Below, in pieces: positions 35,168 through 48,349 of a stretch of 64,000 nt of DNA; within the stretch, counting starts at the first letter, position 1, and each line of letters starts with the position of its first letter. Made by a program: the position numbers and the translations under genes. The notes beneath the pieces were generated by a model, which saw only the letters and a list, made by a program, of their open reading frames with translations, did no database searches and was not told the DNA's origin. The stretch comes from Margaritispora aquatica (taxonomy: Eukaryota > Ascomycota > Leotiomycetes > Helotiales > Discinellaceae). The stretch is from assembly GCA_007644065.1 (NCBI GenBank), contig VJWN01000007.1, positions 496,001-560,000 on the forward strand, given 5' to 3'.

Positions 35168-37493
35168 AAAGCAGCTTGTGTGCGTGATCTACTAAAATCA
35201 TAATGTCTTATAGGGTTGCCTCGCTGCTAGGAGGCATGATTCGAGCTATTGCAGAAGATGGAGATCGAGGCGTCTATTATTGTCTCTTTCAAGCTCAAAA
35301 AGGTCACAGCGGTCTGGGGCCGAACGCATGTCGAAATCCGTTAGAACGTTCTATTGGAAGAATTGTGGATGTATCACAACATTATGATCAGTCTGAGAAG
35401 CGATTCCCTTTAACCTTCTGTGGATTCCTCTTCGACGGAGTCGGATCCCATTAGTCCACGACTACCAAGCTGAAGAGGCCGAAACTATCAAGTTGAGGCC
35501 AAGGATTTCATATTATACAATCCGATATCCAGCAGCACTGAGCAGAAATATTTGCAAGATCGCTTCGACGTTGGTGGACGTACTGGCGAGTCTAGACATT
35601 CTGTTACTGCTCGAGAGTCGAGGCCGTGGGTACGTGTCAGTATCCGACCACTAGTGCATGTCACTTTTGGAGCCAATATTTCGGGAAATACCCTCTTCCA
35701 AATGTTTCGACAAACCACACAATAGATGCTCAAGCATAATGTTTTAAAGAAAGAACAAACAGGTGCATATTTGAAATAGCACGCCTCATACTGGCATTGA
35801 AGCCGAAAATAGAAGCCGTATTCACATGAATTTCATCCGAGTCCCCTTTACCCCTGTGACGAAATCCAAGATCTTTTTCTCCACAATCACGGTTCTAATC
35901 GTAGCTCCTCCAAACCATGATCTAACTTCAAAGAGAATCGTTTCGAAACGCGGCTCAAGCCGAAGCCAGTCTGTCGTCTCTGGGAAACACACCGAGACTG
36001 TTCATGCAGGGCATAAAGACCGAAATACGGCTGGTGCATCATTAGTGCAGTAGAGAATTTTCGGCAGCGGCTGTTGGGATCGATAACTGGACATCTCTTC
36101 TGCATGATGAAGGTGAAATCGTTTGATTATTTTGGACAGTTGAGGAAAAAGCAAGAGATACATTCTACTCATCCAATGTTCTTCGATGATGCATGATATG
36201 CTGGCAGACAGAGTTCGGGTCAGAAAGATCGACAGGGCACTTTGGAGAATGTCTGCAAGGGTTCCCCACCTGAGCACAGCTCGCAGCTGGCTGTTCCTGG
36301 ACTAGTGGATTTGGGACTTTTGGGACTCTTGGGACTTTTAGGATTGTTTATTTGTGAGGAAGCTGAACTTCTGAAAGCCGTGATCTTGCATAGTAAGGCA
36401 CAATTCGGACATGAGGAAGTCGAAACCAAGTATGCGAGCTGATGGCTTGGTAGAGTGATGTTTGCTTGGCTGCTGGGTTGTGTGTGAGCACAGTGAATGT
36501 TCTGGTACGGAGGTAGAAGGATGGATGGTTTGTGGTGGCTTGGGTGGCTTGAGAAAGTGAGAATAGCAAGGCGATATGATCTGGAACACAGAGAGATCTC
36601 AAGATCAATCACCTCATTTGTCCTCTATCCCTCTTTGTCGCAGTGTAGCATGGCACAAGAAAGCCTCATTGTCGTCTCATGACTTTCAGCTCATCAGCCT
36701 CTTCCAATCCTACTGACACCAGGCTGGCGGTTCTTCGATCTCGGACATGTTCTGTAAACTCTAGAAGGACCTGTAGGACTGTGCTCCTTTGTGTTTCCGG
36801 TATTGTATATGGTTATGTTTGAGAGATATGATCTTTGACGATCCGAATCATCAAAGTTCCTACAACAATCTCAAGCCACAAGACTGACAAGAGCCGCTAA
36901 AGCAAACTTCAGGGCACCGCAGACCCACACTGACTCGCTCTCGTAAAGTTCCTGGTTCGAGTTCTGGGATCCGGGGATTCGTTCTTTGGTCGTGTTGAGG
37001 AAGACGCAGATGCACCTTGACACCTTGACACCTTGACACCGTACTATGCACGAACTGTACCTCCGTATGCCACCAGCGCGACCACCACTACATTCGTTTG
37101 ATATATAGGTCGGGTGCTGGTCACTTGTGTTTGCTTTCTTTTACTTGCTTTATTCACAGTCCTTCTTTTTGTTGTCTCGTGGTCTATTGTTCTGAACACA
37201 ATACCTTGTAACACCAATCACCGCATCATTTTTCTCTTTCACCACTTTCCTTTGCATAACTGATTCTACTCTGCCTTGCATTTGAACTTGGATCACTGCT
37301 TCAACTGCATACACTGACCGTTCAGGGCGTCTGCCACATACCAAACAAGTACCACTCGAGCTGCAGATAATAGTGGTGGAGGGAAGACAAATAGCTCAAG
37401 CTCCCAACTCTCTTTACGCGTTGATTGACGACGATACGACCGATATCTCCTACCGACATTAAAATATCAATATCAAACAATCGGCAGCTAGCA
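35168..37493. other. 2.3-kb intergenic region with short tandem repeats
   Basis: No gene is supported. It contains a GGGACTTTT-type repeat at 36309-36343 and a three-copy ACCTTGAC octamer at 37013-37040. A TATA-like GATATATAGG near 37,099 may belong to the cyclin gene promoter, 0.4 kb upstream of its start. Confidence 0.5.
37013..37040 (+). repeat. Octamer tandem repeat (ACCTTGAC)n
   Basis: Just over three perfect copies of ACCTTGAC in a row, upstream of the cyclin gene. No known function. Confidence 0.8.
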
Positions 37494-38624
37494 ATGGCTA
37501 CCAGGTCCTACTTGAAGAGGAAATCAAAGGTGGTTGAGAACAATATGACTCCTCCAATGGCCACACGATCACGATCATCCTCCATTTCCTCTTTCGACGA
37601 TGAAGCGTACTTTTCAAAGACATACGTGCCCCTCTCTAGTCTTCCGACCCCTCCTCCATCCAGTTTCTCCCGCCAGCAATCACCCGAAATATCGTTTTCC
37701 GAGCATGCAGTGTTGGATCCCGAATTGTTGGGTGCGTACCTCTCCTGCGAACATGGTTCCCCGGAAAATCGTCTGCGGTTGGGTGCATCAGGCTAATTGT
37801 TCACAGGCCCAGCAATTCATTTGACGAATCTGATTCCCTCTTCGACCTCTCTGACTACGCCCTCGGTGTCGCTTGTGCATGCAATTCTTACGAGGGCGGA
37901 TCTGCCGCTTGAAATGATTGCTTTGGCTGTTTGTATTTTGGATTCGTTGAACTCGCGGTTCGCTCTTCAGTGGCGTAAATCATGTCCCTTGGTCAAGACC
38001 GTGTATACCTCGACGTGGACGGAGGACGAGACGACTTCGGACCAGCATATCGATTCAATTCATCCAGAGCTTGTTATTTTATCGGCTCTAATTCTAGCAG
38101 TTAAATTCCTTGACGATGCACAGCAGCACACAAAGGAATATGCCGAGGATTGGGGAAAGGGATTATGGACATGCGACCAAGTCAATTATACCCAGCGGTG
38201 TCTGCTCGAGAATTTAGGATACAGGATATTACCTTTGTGGAACCACAGCATTATTCTAGAGGCGTTGGAATCCATGGAGCGAGCAGGAAGACAGCACCAA
38301 AAATCGACAAGGCGGTCTAGGAATGAGAGTTGGGGAGCAAACGAGACAATCAGCGAATTTGAGGCGTTTAGTCTGGATGAGAGAAGGAGTCTTGCGAAGG
38401 CTGTGAAGGAATTCGGGCAGCAGCTTACACCAGCAGAGACGCCATCGCTGGAGAACGTGAAAGGCACAAGCGATGTCCCTGTCAAAGCGAAAAGGGCATT
38501 TCAGTCTCGTAGTGGAAACACATTTCAGCTATCAGACAGGACGAAAGCACAAAAGGAGCCCTTTCCAGAGTACGATGATCCTGTTATTTGGGGCTTGAGC
38601 ATGGGGGCTGGGTTTGGAATTTGA
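37494..38624 (+). CDS. Cyclin-box protein
   Basis: Predicted 351-residue protein in two exons, 37494-37731 and 37807-38624. The N-terminal 80 residues are low complexity (Ser/Pro/Thr-rich, with a short basic KRKSK). The cyclin N-terminal fold spans about residues 90-205: LPLEMIALAVCILDSLNSRF, then HPELVILSALILAVKFLDD, then CDQVNYTQRCLLENLGYRIL. This order of helices and the FLDD-W spacing match cyclin domains, and best resemble fungal Pho80-like or G1-type cyclins. The cyclin-dependent kinase partner cannot be told. The 75-base intron interrupts ELLG just before the box. The C-terminal third is disordered. The start is the first ATG that gives a clean MATRSYLKRK N-terminus. Confidence 0.8.
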
Positions 38625-40364
38625 AGGGAAAACTGCATGTTATTGGAAGGAAAATGGGACGGAAAATGACGGGACGAAAAAAAAAACTGTTTGCTGCATA
38701 GCGTTGGCGCTTTATACCACTTTAGGGACATTGGAGGACATGCATTGCACTAGCTGCAGTTAATTAATAGGCGGAGGAGAGAAATTGAATGTTAATAAGC
38801 ATTGTTCAGTTTATCTGTATTTGTTTTTAAGCCTTCTAGTGCACTTTGAGGCTGAAAGTGGATTATTCTAGAGTATAGAGTATACTGTCTTCTTGTTTGG
38901 TGACTAAACCTATTCTTAGCCTCTGGTGAGGTAGAGAGCAGAAGTCATGCAGCTGTTGGATATCTCTTTGTTGCAACACAGCGCAGCGTCATGTCAATGA
39001 GGGTACCAGGCTATAATTTACGAAAGACTGGTATCACTAATGAACAAGAAATGCATACCTAAGTACTTGTGGTATGTCCTATTACTGCTACGCAAGTAAT
39101 TACTTGTGCTCTACTGGATTCCTTTGAATCCCCTCGCTAGTCTCTAGATGCGTGAAATTCACTCTATGTTGCCGTATGTGGTCAGACAATTGCCATCTTT
39201 CCTTTCAATCCACCTTAGTCTTCCTGCTCCTTGCTCCCTGCTGGATGTCTCTTCTCATATCCCCGTTGTCTTCCGCATGACTAGCCGCTATTTTTCGACA
39301 AAACGAGATGTTTTTGAATGTAGTCTAACCTGCACGTTACTATTGTGATTGTCTTGCGGTCGTCTTGTTTGGTCTTTGCTGTGACTGGTTCGGGGATCAA
39401 CCTAAAGTTTCGATGCTGTATGCTTCAAGTTCATAGCTCCTTATTTATGGCTTGGTCGCAGTGGGGTTTCTTGTGTGGTTCGATAACCTGGCTTTGTCCT
39501 GGGTTGTTGTTAGGGAGATGCTGATGCTGATGTAGATATGGATGCTCGTTTTATGCGAATTAAGGGAAGAAAAGTAAGAGAGCTACGTTGATACACTGCG
39601 TTAGGTTTGTCTTATCCTTGCTATTGATCTACGCTAGCCGAAGTTGTGATACCATTTATAGAGTTCGGGTTCATAACTCCCGGGATTTCCTGGTCGTTCG
39701 CAGTAATCAACCCTCGTCTCAAGCTACTGTTAAGTTAGTGCAGATGCAGATGCAGATACTTGTGCTTTTTTCCAGAGTAAAGAGAAATGAGGTTATAGAT
39801 GGGTGAGTGAGTCGTCACGTAAATTTACTTAGTGTCCAACCTGGACTCTTAGGATGCTTGGGTTCAACTCTAATTATATTGCGGTGCTATCACAACAAGT
39901 CTATCTATCTATCTGCTATCTGTCAGTGCTCTAACCTGATTTTATAGCAGTCATGCTTGTCTAGTTGACAGGAACTGAAGCTTTGTGTTCTGGAAACTTG
40001 CTCTTTGATTTCAGGGGCAGACATCAAAACCTCGCTAAACTCTTGTGTTCGTTTGACGACAGACTTGTCTATAGATCTATAGTAGGGAGAGTGGTTAAGT
40101 ATATATCTAGATATCTACCATGCTGCGCGTAGATGTCAAATGTAAAAGACTCTATTGTTCCTTCCTTGCTGATTTTTGAAATGATTCGCTGTGCTCCTGC
40201 CAGTTTTGGTGTTTACGTCTGAACTGACATGTTTCCATTATTCCATCCGTCGAGTCTTTTCATATCACCACTTCAACATTATCATCAGCATTCGGGAGCA
40301 AGAAGTATAGATGTTCTATTCGAGCCATTTAAATCCACCATTCAAACTAAGACCAACCAAGAAA
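38625..40364. other. Intergenic region downstream of the cyclin gene
   Basis: No gene is seen. It has a CTAT tetranucleotide run near 39899-39924 and a GCAGAT repeat at about 39740. The promoter of the next gene probably lies within the last 500 bases. Confidence 0.5.
39899..39924 (+). repeat. (CTAT)n microsatellite
   Basis: About five CTAT units, slightly interrupted near the end by CTGCTATC. Confidence 0.7.
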
Positions 40365-41563
40365 ATGGCCATGGTGATAGTCATCCCTTCCACGAACGAT
40401 GTCTTTTCAACAACAGGATATATAAACTACCCTGTCCGCTCTGAACAGCCAAACATCATCACGGTTCGACAACACTACTGTCGTGATTGCGGGTGTTCGC
40501 TTGCGCTAGACGTCAATACACCTACGCGAGGGCGATTTATAGACGAGAAACATAGGTGCCAAGCTTGTGGGACGTTGCTAGACAACGAGGGGGGACTGCA
40601 GGATGAGAATGGTCGTAAGGTTCGCGTTCAGGTCGAAGAGCTCACGGATGGGTGTGGTCATAAACTGAGTTCTACGACTGCTAAGGGCAGCGAAGGGGTG
40701 ATGGGCATGGAAAACGGAGCTTGCATAAGTTCACATGATGAGGATCCGCTTTATTTGACTTGCGAGGATGTCGAAAACGACACCAGTCCTATTCAGGCGC
40801 CTCGCCAAATATCCTTCTCTTGTAGCTCGAACTCAAATTCAAAATCAAAATCAAAATCAGAAACACAATCGCATCCCACAAACCCCACAAACTCCACTTG
40901 CTACAACAGCATGATGGAGCCACCAACAGTTGATACCATTGAGGGCTCAGCCAGTTCAATGCATGAGCTAGACGGAGAAAATCTCGGACCATTGCCTTCG
41001 ACAGCTGCAACCTGGGCAACCGATAACATAATTCCCAGTCTCGCTTCCAACACACTATCTGAGGAGTACACTTCGTTCCGCGCACAGTATCACCATTATA
41101 TGACTTATCGACAATTGGAAGGACCACAAGCACCTGTCCTGAGCGTTGAGGAGATCAGACGTCGGGTAAGTACTCCTTCATCCCGCCCTTCTTGCTCGCT
41201 TGCTGCGAAATCTCGCTAAACCCTCACGTGTGGATGCTAACTATTACATAGAAGATCGCTGAATGCCAAGCTGCTTACGACGAAAAGACTCTAATCTTAG
41301 GTCAACGACAAGATCAACTTAATACTTTGACGTGGAAGTTTGGCTCCAAGAGTCTGGCCGCCAAGGACAAGCTCAAGCAGGAGATGAAGAAGCTTCGCAA
41401 GGAACAGGTCCACTTGATGGGCTTGATCGATAAACTCACAGACTTGCTGAAGGCTGCTGAGCCAGTTGAGACCGCAGGTAGAAGCATCGGAGTTCCTAGG
41501 AGCTCAGAGGATGCTGCTATTTCTGGGATGAAGGGTCTACGTCAGCTCAGGAACTCTGAGTAG
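40365..41563 (+). CDS. Hypothetical protein with paired CxxC motifs and a C-terminal coiled coil
   Basis: Predicted 370-residue protein in two exons, 40365-41165 and 41252-41563; no named family is recognised. The N-terminal part holds YCRDCGCSLA and, about 25 residues on, HRCQACGTLLD, which together look like a zinc-ribbon-type pair. The middle is low complexity, with an asparagine/serine/lysine repeat (SNSNSKSKSKSE). After the intron a coiled coil appears (LAAKDKLKQEMKKLRKEQVH). The ATG at 40365 has an A at -3 and begins MAMVIVIPSTN. An in-frame ATG at 40311 would add 18 residues (MFYSSHLNPPF...). The zinc-binding role is inferred from Cys spacing only. Confidence 0.7.
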
Positions 41564-42062
41564 TTCGAGCGCTAGGTGGTAGGTGATGGCAATGATACTT
41601 TCTTGTGAAGGAGTCAAGGAGACTCTCTTTGGGGTCGACTTTCTTCAAGGTCGCTGTCTTTGGGCTCGCTCGTTTCGGAGTCTCGGGGGTCTTAACCGGA
41701 TGCCAGCAACTCTACAACAGGAATCATAACAGTCGTCTACATCGCAACGTTTTAGCTATCCTAAGTGACTCATTTTTTCTGAGTGAGACTACGTAGCGGT
41801 GATTGTATTGTATTATGTCATATCATGCTGTAAACTTGTTTGTACGTAATTGTGGCATAAAAAGGAGCTGAAATCTCCGAGCTTCAAAATAAAGTGCGGA
41901 GAGCAAAAGTTCAATTCGAGGCCTTAGGATTCAAGGCCGAACACAGAAAGGTACTTGGACGACTAAGTCATCAAAAGAGCCATGAAATAGAGATTAAGTA
42001 TACCGTACTCCGGCGTATGGCTGTGTGAAGCAATTGGCATCGAGCATCGAGCTAAAGATGGG

Positions 42063-42092
42063 GTTGGAGTTGGAATTGGAGTTGGAGTTGGA
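42063..42092 (+). repeat. (TTGGAG)n hexamer repeat
   Basis: About five imperfect copies of TTGGAG/TTGGAA in tandem. Confidence 0.75.
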
Positions 42093-42263
42093 ATCGAATT
42101 TAGAAACTAGGCATTTTCCACATTGAATTTGTAGTGTGGTGAATTGAACTTGGGTGCTGTGAGTTATGAACCAGTGGATCAATTGAGAAGGGTCTTTGAA
42201 ATGCCGACAGACTGGTAAGGCGTGATGGCATGATGTTATCGGGTTGCCGTTTTTGGGGAGGGA

Positions 42264-42286
42264 GGGATGGATGGATGGATGGAATG
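42264..42286 (+). repeat. (GGAT)n microsatellite
   Basis: A run of GGAT units, GGATGGATGGATGGATGG, in a purine-rich tract. Confidence 0.8.
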
Positions 42287-45200
42287 GTGGGATGGGACCT
42301 TAGGGGTGTAAGGAAATGGAAGGGGTAGTGGATAGGTAGGTAGGCAGGGAAGCTAAAGAGAACTCTTTGATGACCGAGAGGAAGCAGGTTCAAGGCCAGG
42401 GTAGGAAGAAAACCTCAGGGTCCCTACTACTTAGGTATCTACACAGAGGGCTTGCAGATCCTCGTCTTTGAAGGCGATGTTTGAGATGGGATAGCGGAGG
42501 ATGGGTTGGGATAGCAGATATTCCCGCCTAAGATATGAATACGTAGGTATATGCTTGTGTTTATGTTTTCGCTGGTAAAGAAAGAGCGTAATGCAGCGTG
42601 GGTAGGTAGGTAGTGAAGTATTCATGCTGATTATGGTATGAGGATGCCAAGCAAGGTGATTGTAATTCAAACGCAAGCCCGTGGACCATGTCTTCAAGCT
42701 TGAGGGAAAAGATTACAGATGAGTACCGCAGAGTACCATTCCTCCGGAATCTTGACGAAGTAAATAAGCTGTATGCAGTGTATAGGAGATAAACCAACAT
42801 CCTACTATCGCTAGAAGCGGTGCTGAAACACCTGGGAGAAAACAGGAAGCAGTGTTTATTTCGGGTGCCTCTTGTGTCAGTCTACAAGCCACGCCTCCTC
42901 GGTTCTTTTCCGCTGAAGAAGGAAGTAGGTAAGTAAGCGAGCTAGATTGAAAGGCTAGGTTTGTAGAGGTGAATCAGCTTTCATAAAGACATGCAGCGTT
43001 AAAGCACTGTGATCAATTCGCCGTGAGATGCTGAGGGGGTTTGGACTCGATCTCGGTGAGAATGAATCTCAACCATTGAGAAGCTACACCTTATTCACAG
43101 CTGAACAAATTGCTTCTGCTTTGCTGCGAACAGCTGTTCTCTACAGCCTCCCCTCACACTTACTTACCCAACCCAACACCGCGGAACCGGAAGTCAGGCC
43201 GAGACACACAGGATCTGAGATCAAGGAAGAGGGAAGTAAGACCGCTTCTGCTCAAGAGTGAGTGAGTCCTCGATGCTTTGCAATGGCAGTTTGGTTGATC
43301 GAGTGATATCGAGGTGTTTTAATGTCAAAACGCTAGATACTACAGACATTTCTTGCGGTATTTCTTTCATACGTAAGGCCATCTTCCTTGTCAATGAGCT
43401 GATAGCTCAGCTACGCCAAAGTCGGGAGCTGGCATGGCAGGCCTGCGGGTCGGGACGCACGCATACAAGCGAGGTCCAGCACGAACCAACACAATGGAAC
43501 GCAACAGAAAAATTGAGACTTACTCACTCCTTGCTTGCTTGCGCGGAATAATGGACTTTCTTCACCAATCTGGATCACACATCAAAAGAACTCGCATCGC
43601 ATCAGAAGTTCCCGAAGTTGCAGGTTTCGACCAAGACAGCTATATCTTGAACTCGAGGAATCGTGTTCCCAACACCGGGACCGCGGGTTGCGGATTTCCG
43701 GGAAATGGTGGATGGATGTGTTTGTGAGAGTGGGAGCAAGGACAAGAAGGAAAGTCAGATGTTGTTACTGATTCTGGCTATGACCGAGTCTCTTGTGCTC
43801 TGCATCGATGATCACCTACTCTGAATTGTCATAATTCTAGTTTAGATACAAAAATAAAAAGTAAGAAGTAACGCGTCTGAGAGGGGTAATTGGAAGATTG
43901 AAATAGGCGATCGTTCAACACAACTAGAAGAGGGAGTGGCACGGCTTAGAGCATTTCCCGCTCAGCTCTAGTTAGCAAATGGAAAATGGGAAATCGCGTC
44001 TACACGAGAATGCATTGTATATAATCTTCACAACTGTGTGCCCTCAAGTGAATGAAGTTCAGAATATAGTAATCATAAAAATGAGCATTAGCATCTTACC
44101 CTCTTAGCACTTCGATATTTGTGAGCTTAAAACATGATACTATACGACGGGTTGTGAGAAGCTACTTGTCTCACTCGGTAAGGTAGATAGGGATCCAATT
44201 CCCATATCGAGCCGCTGAGTAGATATGTCCCATCCACTGGATGCAAGGAAGTTTGTCCGGGAGACACACAATCAGAACATTGACCCGAAAAACTAATGAT
44301 CCCAAGGCTACACTTCGGTTAAAAGGAATATGCAATTTTCCACAAGACGGTTCTGATGTCTTTCAACTGCGTCTCGCATGCAAAGCCATGAAGAACTCTC
44401 AGCCGAGTCTCACGTTGTCCACTCAATGAAAATTTTGGAGACGAGATAATCTGCACCAGGTTGCAACGGGGGAAAAAAAGAAACAAAGCGCATTCCCGAA
44501 GTGATTCCAATGCAAGTGAAATGACAAGCATGGCATCTGATGCTGCTGCATGTAGGGCCCAACTTGGGCATGATCGAAGCCTAAGTACCGTTGTACTTCG
44601 GAAGCGCTAAAGTGGGTCGTGGGAATTGCTATGTGTGCAACATACGAGTTCATAGCAAACAAAGCTTCATTCTTGCTACCTTATGACTCCTTATGAGCGG
44701 TGTAAAGTGGCGAACGCGAAAAGGGTAGCACGGAAAAAGGCCGTCTCCACAGAGGCTGAGAAAACGTTGTGAAATATCAGGGGAGCGTTGAGTTGCGACC
44801 TGTCATTTGATGGTACCTCGAAGTTGGGCTCGAGGGAGGAAGCTTGAGCCACGCCTGTTAACATGCAGCAAGGGACATTTTCTTTGTGACTGGGAGATGA
44901 AAAAACTGCCGTGACTGCATGTGTCCGAGGTCGGAGTTGCTGTTGAAGGGCTTTAGGAGTGTTTGGTGTTGTTGGATGGTGGTGATTTGTGACCAGATCC
45001 GTGGCTTGCCATATCTATCCGCAATGTAAATTCCAATCCGTGAAAGAAAGAGGATTGTGGTGGCATGGACAAGCGAGTGGATGGTGTTGGAGAAGAATCT
45101 AGATTGTCATGGACTTGGATCCATTCTGCACAAAGTTCAAGGAAGAACGGTGTGCATCTCAGGAGTCGATTTCAAGCAGATACACCAATGACAAGTCCTC

Positions 45201-46100
45201 GAGGAGCAATAGTATATGTGATATTAGACCCTCAATCTACCCGTCCTGTGGAACTGGGCCAAGGAGAAGTCACCGTTAACCAGCTGTCAAATCCGAGGGG
45301 GCGGTTGGTAGCACTGACCAACAGCCCCCAAGGAGTGAGGACGAGTCAGAGCAGCCCAAGACGCAGCGTCGATGATCTGGAAGTTCTTCAGGCGTGTCAC
45401 CTCAGCTTCGGTGCATGCTATGTTCGATGTGTGACAAGCTGTCGGGATTGAACGGTGAAGCTGTGCATGGCACCACTGCACCACTGTCCTTCTGGAGCAC
45501 GTGGCCGATACTGTCGGTATCCTTCCTCTCGTTGGATGTCTGAGTTGAAGAAGGATGTGACCATTCAAAAGAGCACCCGATGTGTGATTCCGGTGTTAGA
45601 ATATTGAAGAAGTGGTGGACGCATGCTCCTATCCGTCAAACATACGATGAGGCGGTTGACCGAGAGGGACGAGGGAGAGGGGAGAGGAGTATTCGGATGG
45701 AGCCGATGCCTTGAAGTGAAACTAGATATTGTGGCAGCAGAAGCAACTCGTGACCTTGGACACCAATGGAACCTGAAGTTGCATCAAGAGTTGATCATCA
45801 TGGAGAAGATGGAAGAGAATGAGAGGTCAAATATCGATCCGTGCTTCCCGGACAGTAATCTTCGATACGATAGTGAAAGTGGAGATGAAAAAAAGTTGAA
45901 AATATCGAAACATCGAAGCGAAGTCCATATTTAGAACTCGTCAGTCACTTTTCGTTATTACCTCCGAGTCTTACGATGCTTTGCAGGAAACGGGAAACCT
46001 GAAAGTGAAGCAATTCACATAATCAGAACCCCCCACGACGCACGTCGTGCTCTCGCTGCGACCTAGAGTATTATTATTGTTGTTATTGTTGGAGCTGGTT

Positions 46101-46131
46101 ATGCTCATGCTCATGCTCATGCTCATGCTCA
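46101..46131 (+). repeat. (GCTCAT)n hexamer repeat
   Basis: About five perfect ATGCTC units. On the minus strand they would code a Met-Ser dipeptide run, but no gene is supported there. Confidence 0.8.
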
Positions 46132-47480
46132 AGGCCAAGGCACAAGCATTCGAGTGCATAATCAGTTAGTGCAGGGCGAGTTTATCCAAATCCTTCAATT
46201 GTGCCTTTGAAAAAAAGAGGGGGCACACCTATTGTCCTCGTTTACCAGTGAAATGTGTGCTCTCTAGGTAAGAGTATATCAAGAAAAGAGGTCATGCGCA
46301 ACCTCTATTGGCACATCGGTGGAAGAGAGAGATATGGATGGGGCAAGCCGGAAGTAAAGGATGCGAGTAAGGTAGGTAAAAGATCGTGACATAGGTTCGC
46401 CAACGCCTTACGAGTATATCTCCTTCAGGACACACACCTCCTCTCGCGAATGCATGACTTGGGCTGATGCATGAGAGGGGAGGGGAAAAAACCAAAGAGG
46501 GGAACAAATGATCGAGCATTGGAGTTGGAAAACCAAATCACAGAGCTTCACTATCGTCACGTTGCAGCAAACTTTCCCCCCAGGACTCATTTCCATTTGT
46601 CCATCTCTTTCTTGTCCTCAATCACCAACATGATCGACTCTTGATCTTGATCTTGTTCACCAACACCTGCACCAGCACAGTGACTGTACCAATAGTTACC
46701 CTTCTTTAAAATTCTGGATTAAGTTATCCCATTCTTCAGGACTAAGCACCGTCACCGTCACCCTATCAAACCACCACCCATAAAACTCCCAACTTTGTCC
46801 TGATGTTTGGCCCCATTGATATCTCCGTCTTGCCGTAGAAGTGCATGGCTCAGCTAAGTGAGTGCATCTGCACTTGCCTTCTGCACTCGCCTCTGCCTTT
46901 GCATTTGCGTCAAACGCTTTACTACTAACCTGCATTTATTGCCCTGTCTGTGGTCACAATATAGTAATCGCGTGGGGGAACATCAATGTAGACGCCTGTT
47001 TCAGTCTCACTCACAGCATCGTTAATAACGCTCACAGCTCGTTCGAGCTGACCAGGCTGAGGCCACTGATCTATTCCATTCCATTTTCGTGAGACCGAGG
47101 TTGATCAATCAACCATTCGGCAGCCTCACTTTTGTCGACCGTCCGTGGTACAGTCCACATGAACGGCCTAATACGCCTCCACGGCGGGCACTGGTCTCTC
47201 TCTCACCGATGACGATCTAAGAATATCTAACCCTAGAATTATTGTAGTCAGTAGTCAGTCGGTCATCACCTCTCACAGTCCTCGTTCACCGCCATAATGT
47301 CTTTGATTCATTAATCGATCACCGTGTTCAGCAACCGAGAACTCACCTCCCACACTATTACTGGCAAGCGAATCCCATCTCCTTCTTCATTTCATGCCCT
47401 GGGCATGTCTTCTTCGTCCAGCCTGCAGCTCGGCAATTAGATCACATCACAGACTGCAACGCTCCTCCTCATGCTTGTCA

Positions 47481-47515
<35 letters not shown>
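47481..47515 (+). repeat. (CCAG)n microsatellite
   Basis: About eight perfect tandem CCAG units in the desert, 0.7 kb before the cysteine-rich ORF. Confidence 0.9.
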
Positions 47516-47988
47516 TTCCACAATTCCAGTTAATCCAGTCATGCTTGAACCTCACATCCAACTCCCTTTCCCAGCCCAGCCCAGCCAGTCCAGGGGGCCA
47601 CGCATTCCGATTACCATGAACTGGTCCGAATCCGGATTCTTCTACCTAATATGCAAACATCAACAGACGTACACGAAACCTTTCCTCCGTCCTCTCCCTT
47701 TCACTAACAGGGCACCGACGACATGCACACGCCCGCCCACACACATTTTCCTTCTTAATTTGCCCAGCTGATGCTGTGGGAGACGAGAGGAAAGGGGATG
47801 GGGGAGATTACATGTCTTCATTCTCAAATAATAAGCTCCATACGAATAATATTATTTGTTCTTTAGTGTTCCTTCAGTGAAGGAAAAAAACAAAAGTGGA
47901 GAAGCCGCCCTTCTTGGCACACCTGTACATCATTCTCGTACTGATGTATATACATGTATCGATGTACCTCACCCTCTTCCTTCCCGAG

Positions 47989-47997
47989 TATATATAG
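47989..47997 (+). promoter_or_regulatory. TATA-box-like element
   Basis: TATATATAG lies 236 bases before the start codon of the cysteine-rich micro-ORF, followed by a CT- and CA-rich leader typical of well-expressed fungal genes. Assignment is inferential. Confidence 0.45.
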
Positions 47998-48127
47998 ATT
48001 GCGAGAGTTCGCTGTTTTTGGATTTTGGATATCCACATTCATACATTCATATATTCATACACTTGTCTGCTTTGCTTCCTCTTCTCGCGTTACTACCTAC
48101 CATAGTACAATACTATTCATCCTTTCT

Positions 48128-48146
48128 ACACACACACACACACACA
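48128..48146 (+). repeat. (CA)n dinucleotide repeat in the leader
   Basis: About nine to ten CA units inside the presumed 5' leader of the micro-ORF. Confidence 0.85.
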
Positions 48147-48232
48147 ACTCACATCAATACCTCACCTCTCACTCAAAGTCTTGAGTCTCTATCTCAACCT
48201 AACTCTCAACCCACACAACACACATATCCAAA

Positions 48233-48349
48233 ATGTCCGTCATCAACCCAGAGCCTCTCGTCATCCGCTGCTGTGGCTACTGCTGCAAAGCTGAAGAGCA
48301 AGGCGACCACGACTCATGTGGCTGGTGTGAGGTTACCGACTGTCTATAG
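48233..48349 (+). CDS. Cysteine-rich micro-ORF, 38 residues
   Basis: An ATG in a strong context (CCAAAATG) opens 38 codons containing seven cysteines: CC at 13-14, CC at 17-18, and Cys 29, 32 and 37. The core segments are IRCCGYCC and SCGWCEVTDCL. There is no signal peptide, so a secreted effector or defensin is unlikely; a small metal-binding or zinc-finger-like protein is more plausible. A TATA-like box and a long CT/CA-rich leader lie upstream, and no competing long frame shares its codons well. A GTGAGG at 48327 could act as a splice donor and change the C-terminus, but no convincing acceptor was found. The family is unrecognised. Confidence 0.45.
   Translation: MSVINPEPLVIRCCGYCCKAEEQGDHDSCGWCEVTDCL

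Larger units (their letters stand above)
41564..48232. other. 6.7-kb gene desert with many microsatellites
   Basis: No conventional gene can be supported. Open frames are short and none shows a recognisable domain. The strip holds TTGGAG, GGAT, GCTCAT and CCAG repeats, and pyrimidine-rich blocks. The last 250 bases look like a promoter and leader for the cysteine-rich micro-ORF that begins at 48233. Confidence 0.5.

Noticed and set aside
36940..36990. tRNA-like T-arm (GGTTCGAGTTC)
   Set aside because: No matching acceptor stem, D-arm or anticodon arm could be fitted around it.
45065..45451. 128-codon plus-strand ORF in the desert
   Set aside because: No family resemblance, and competing frames of similar length overlap it on the other strand.
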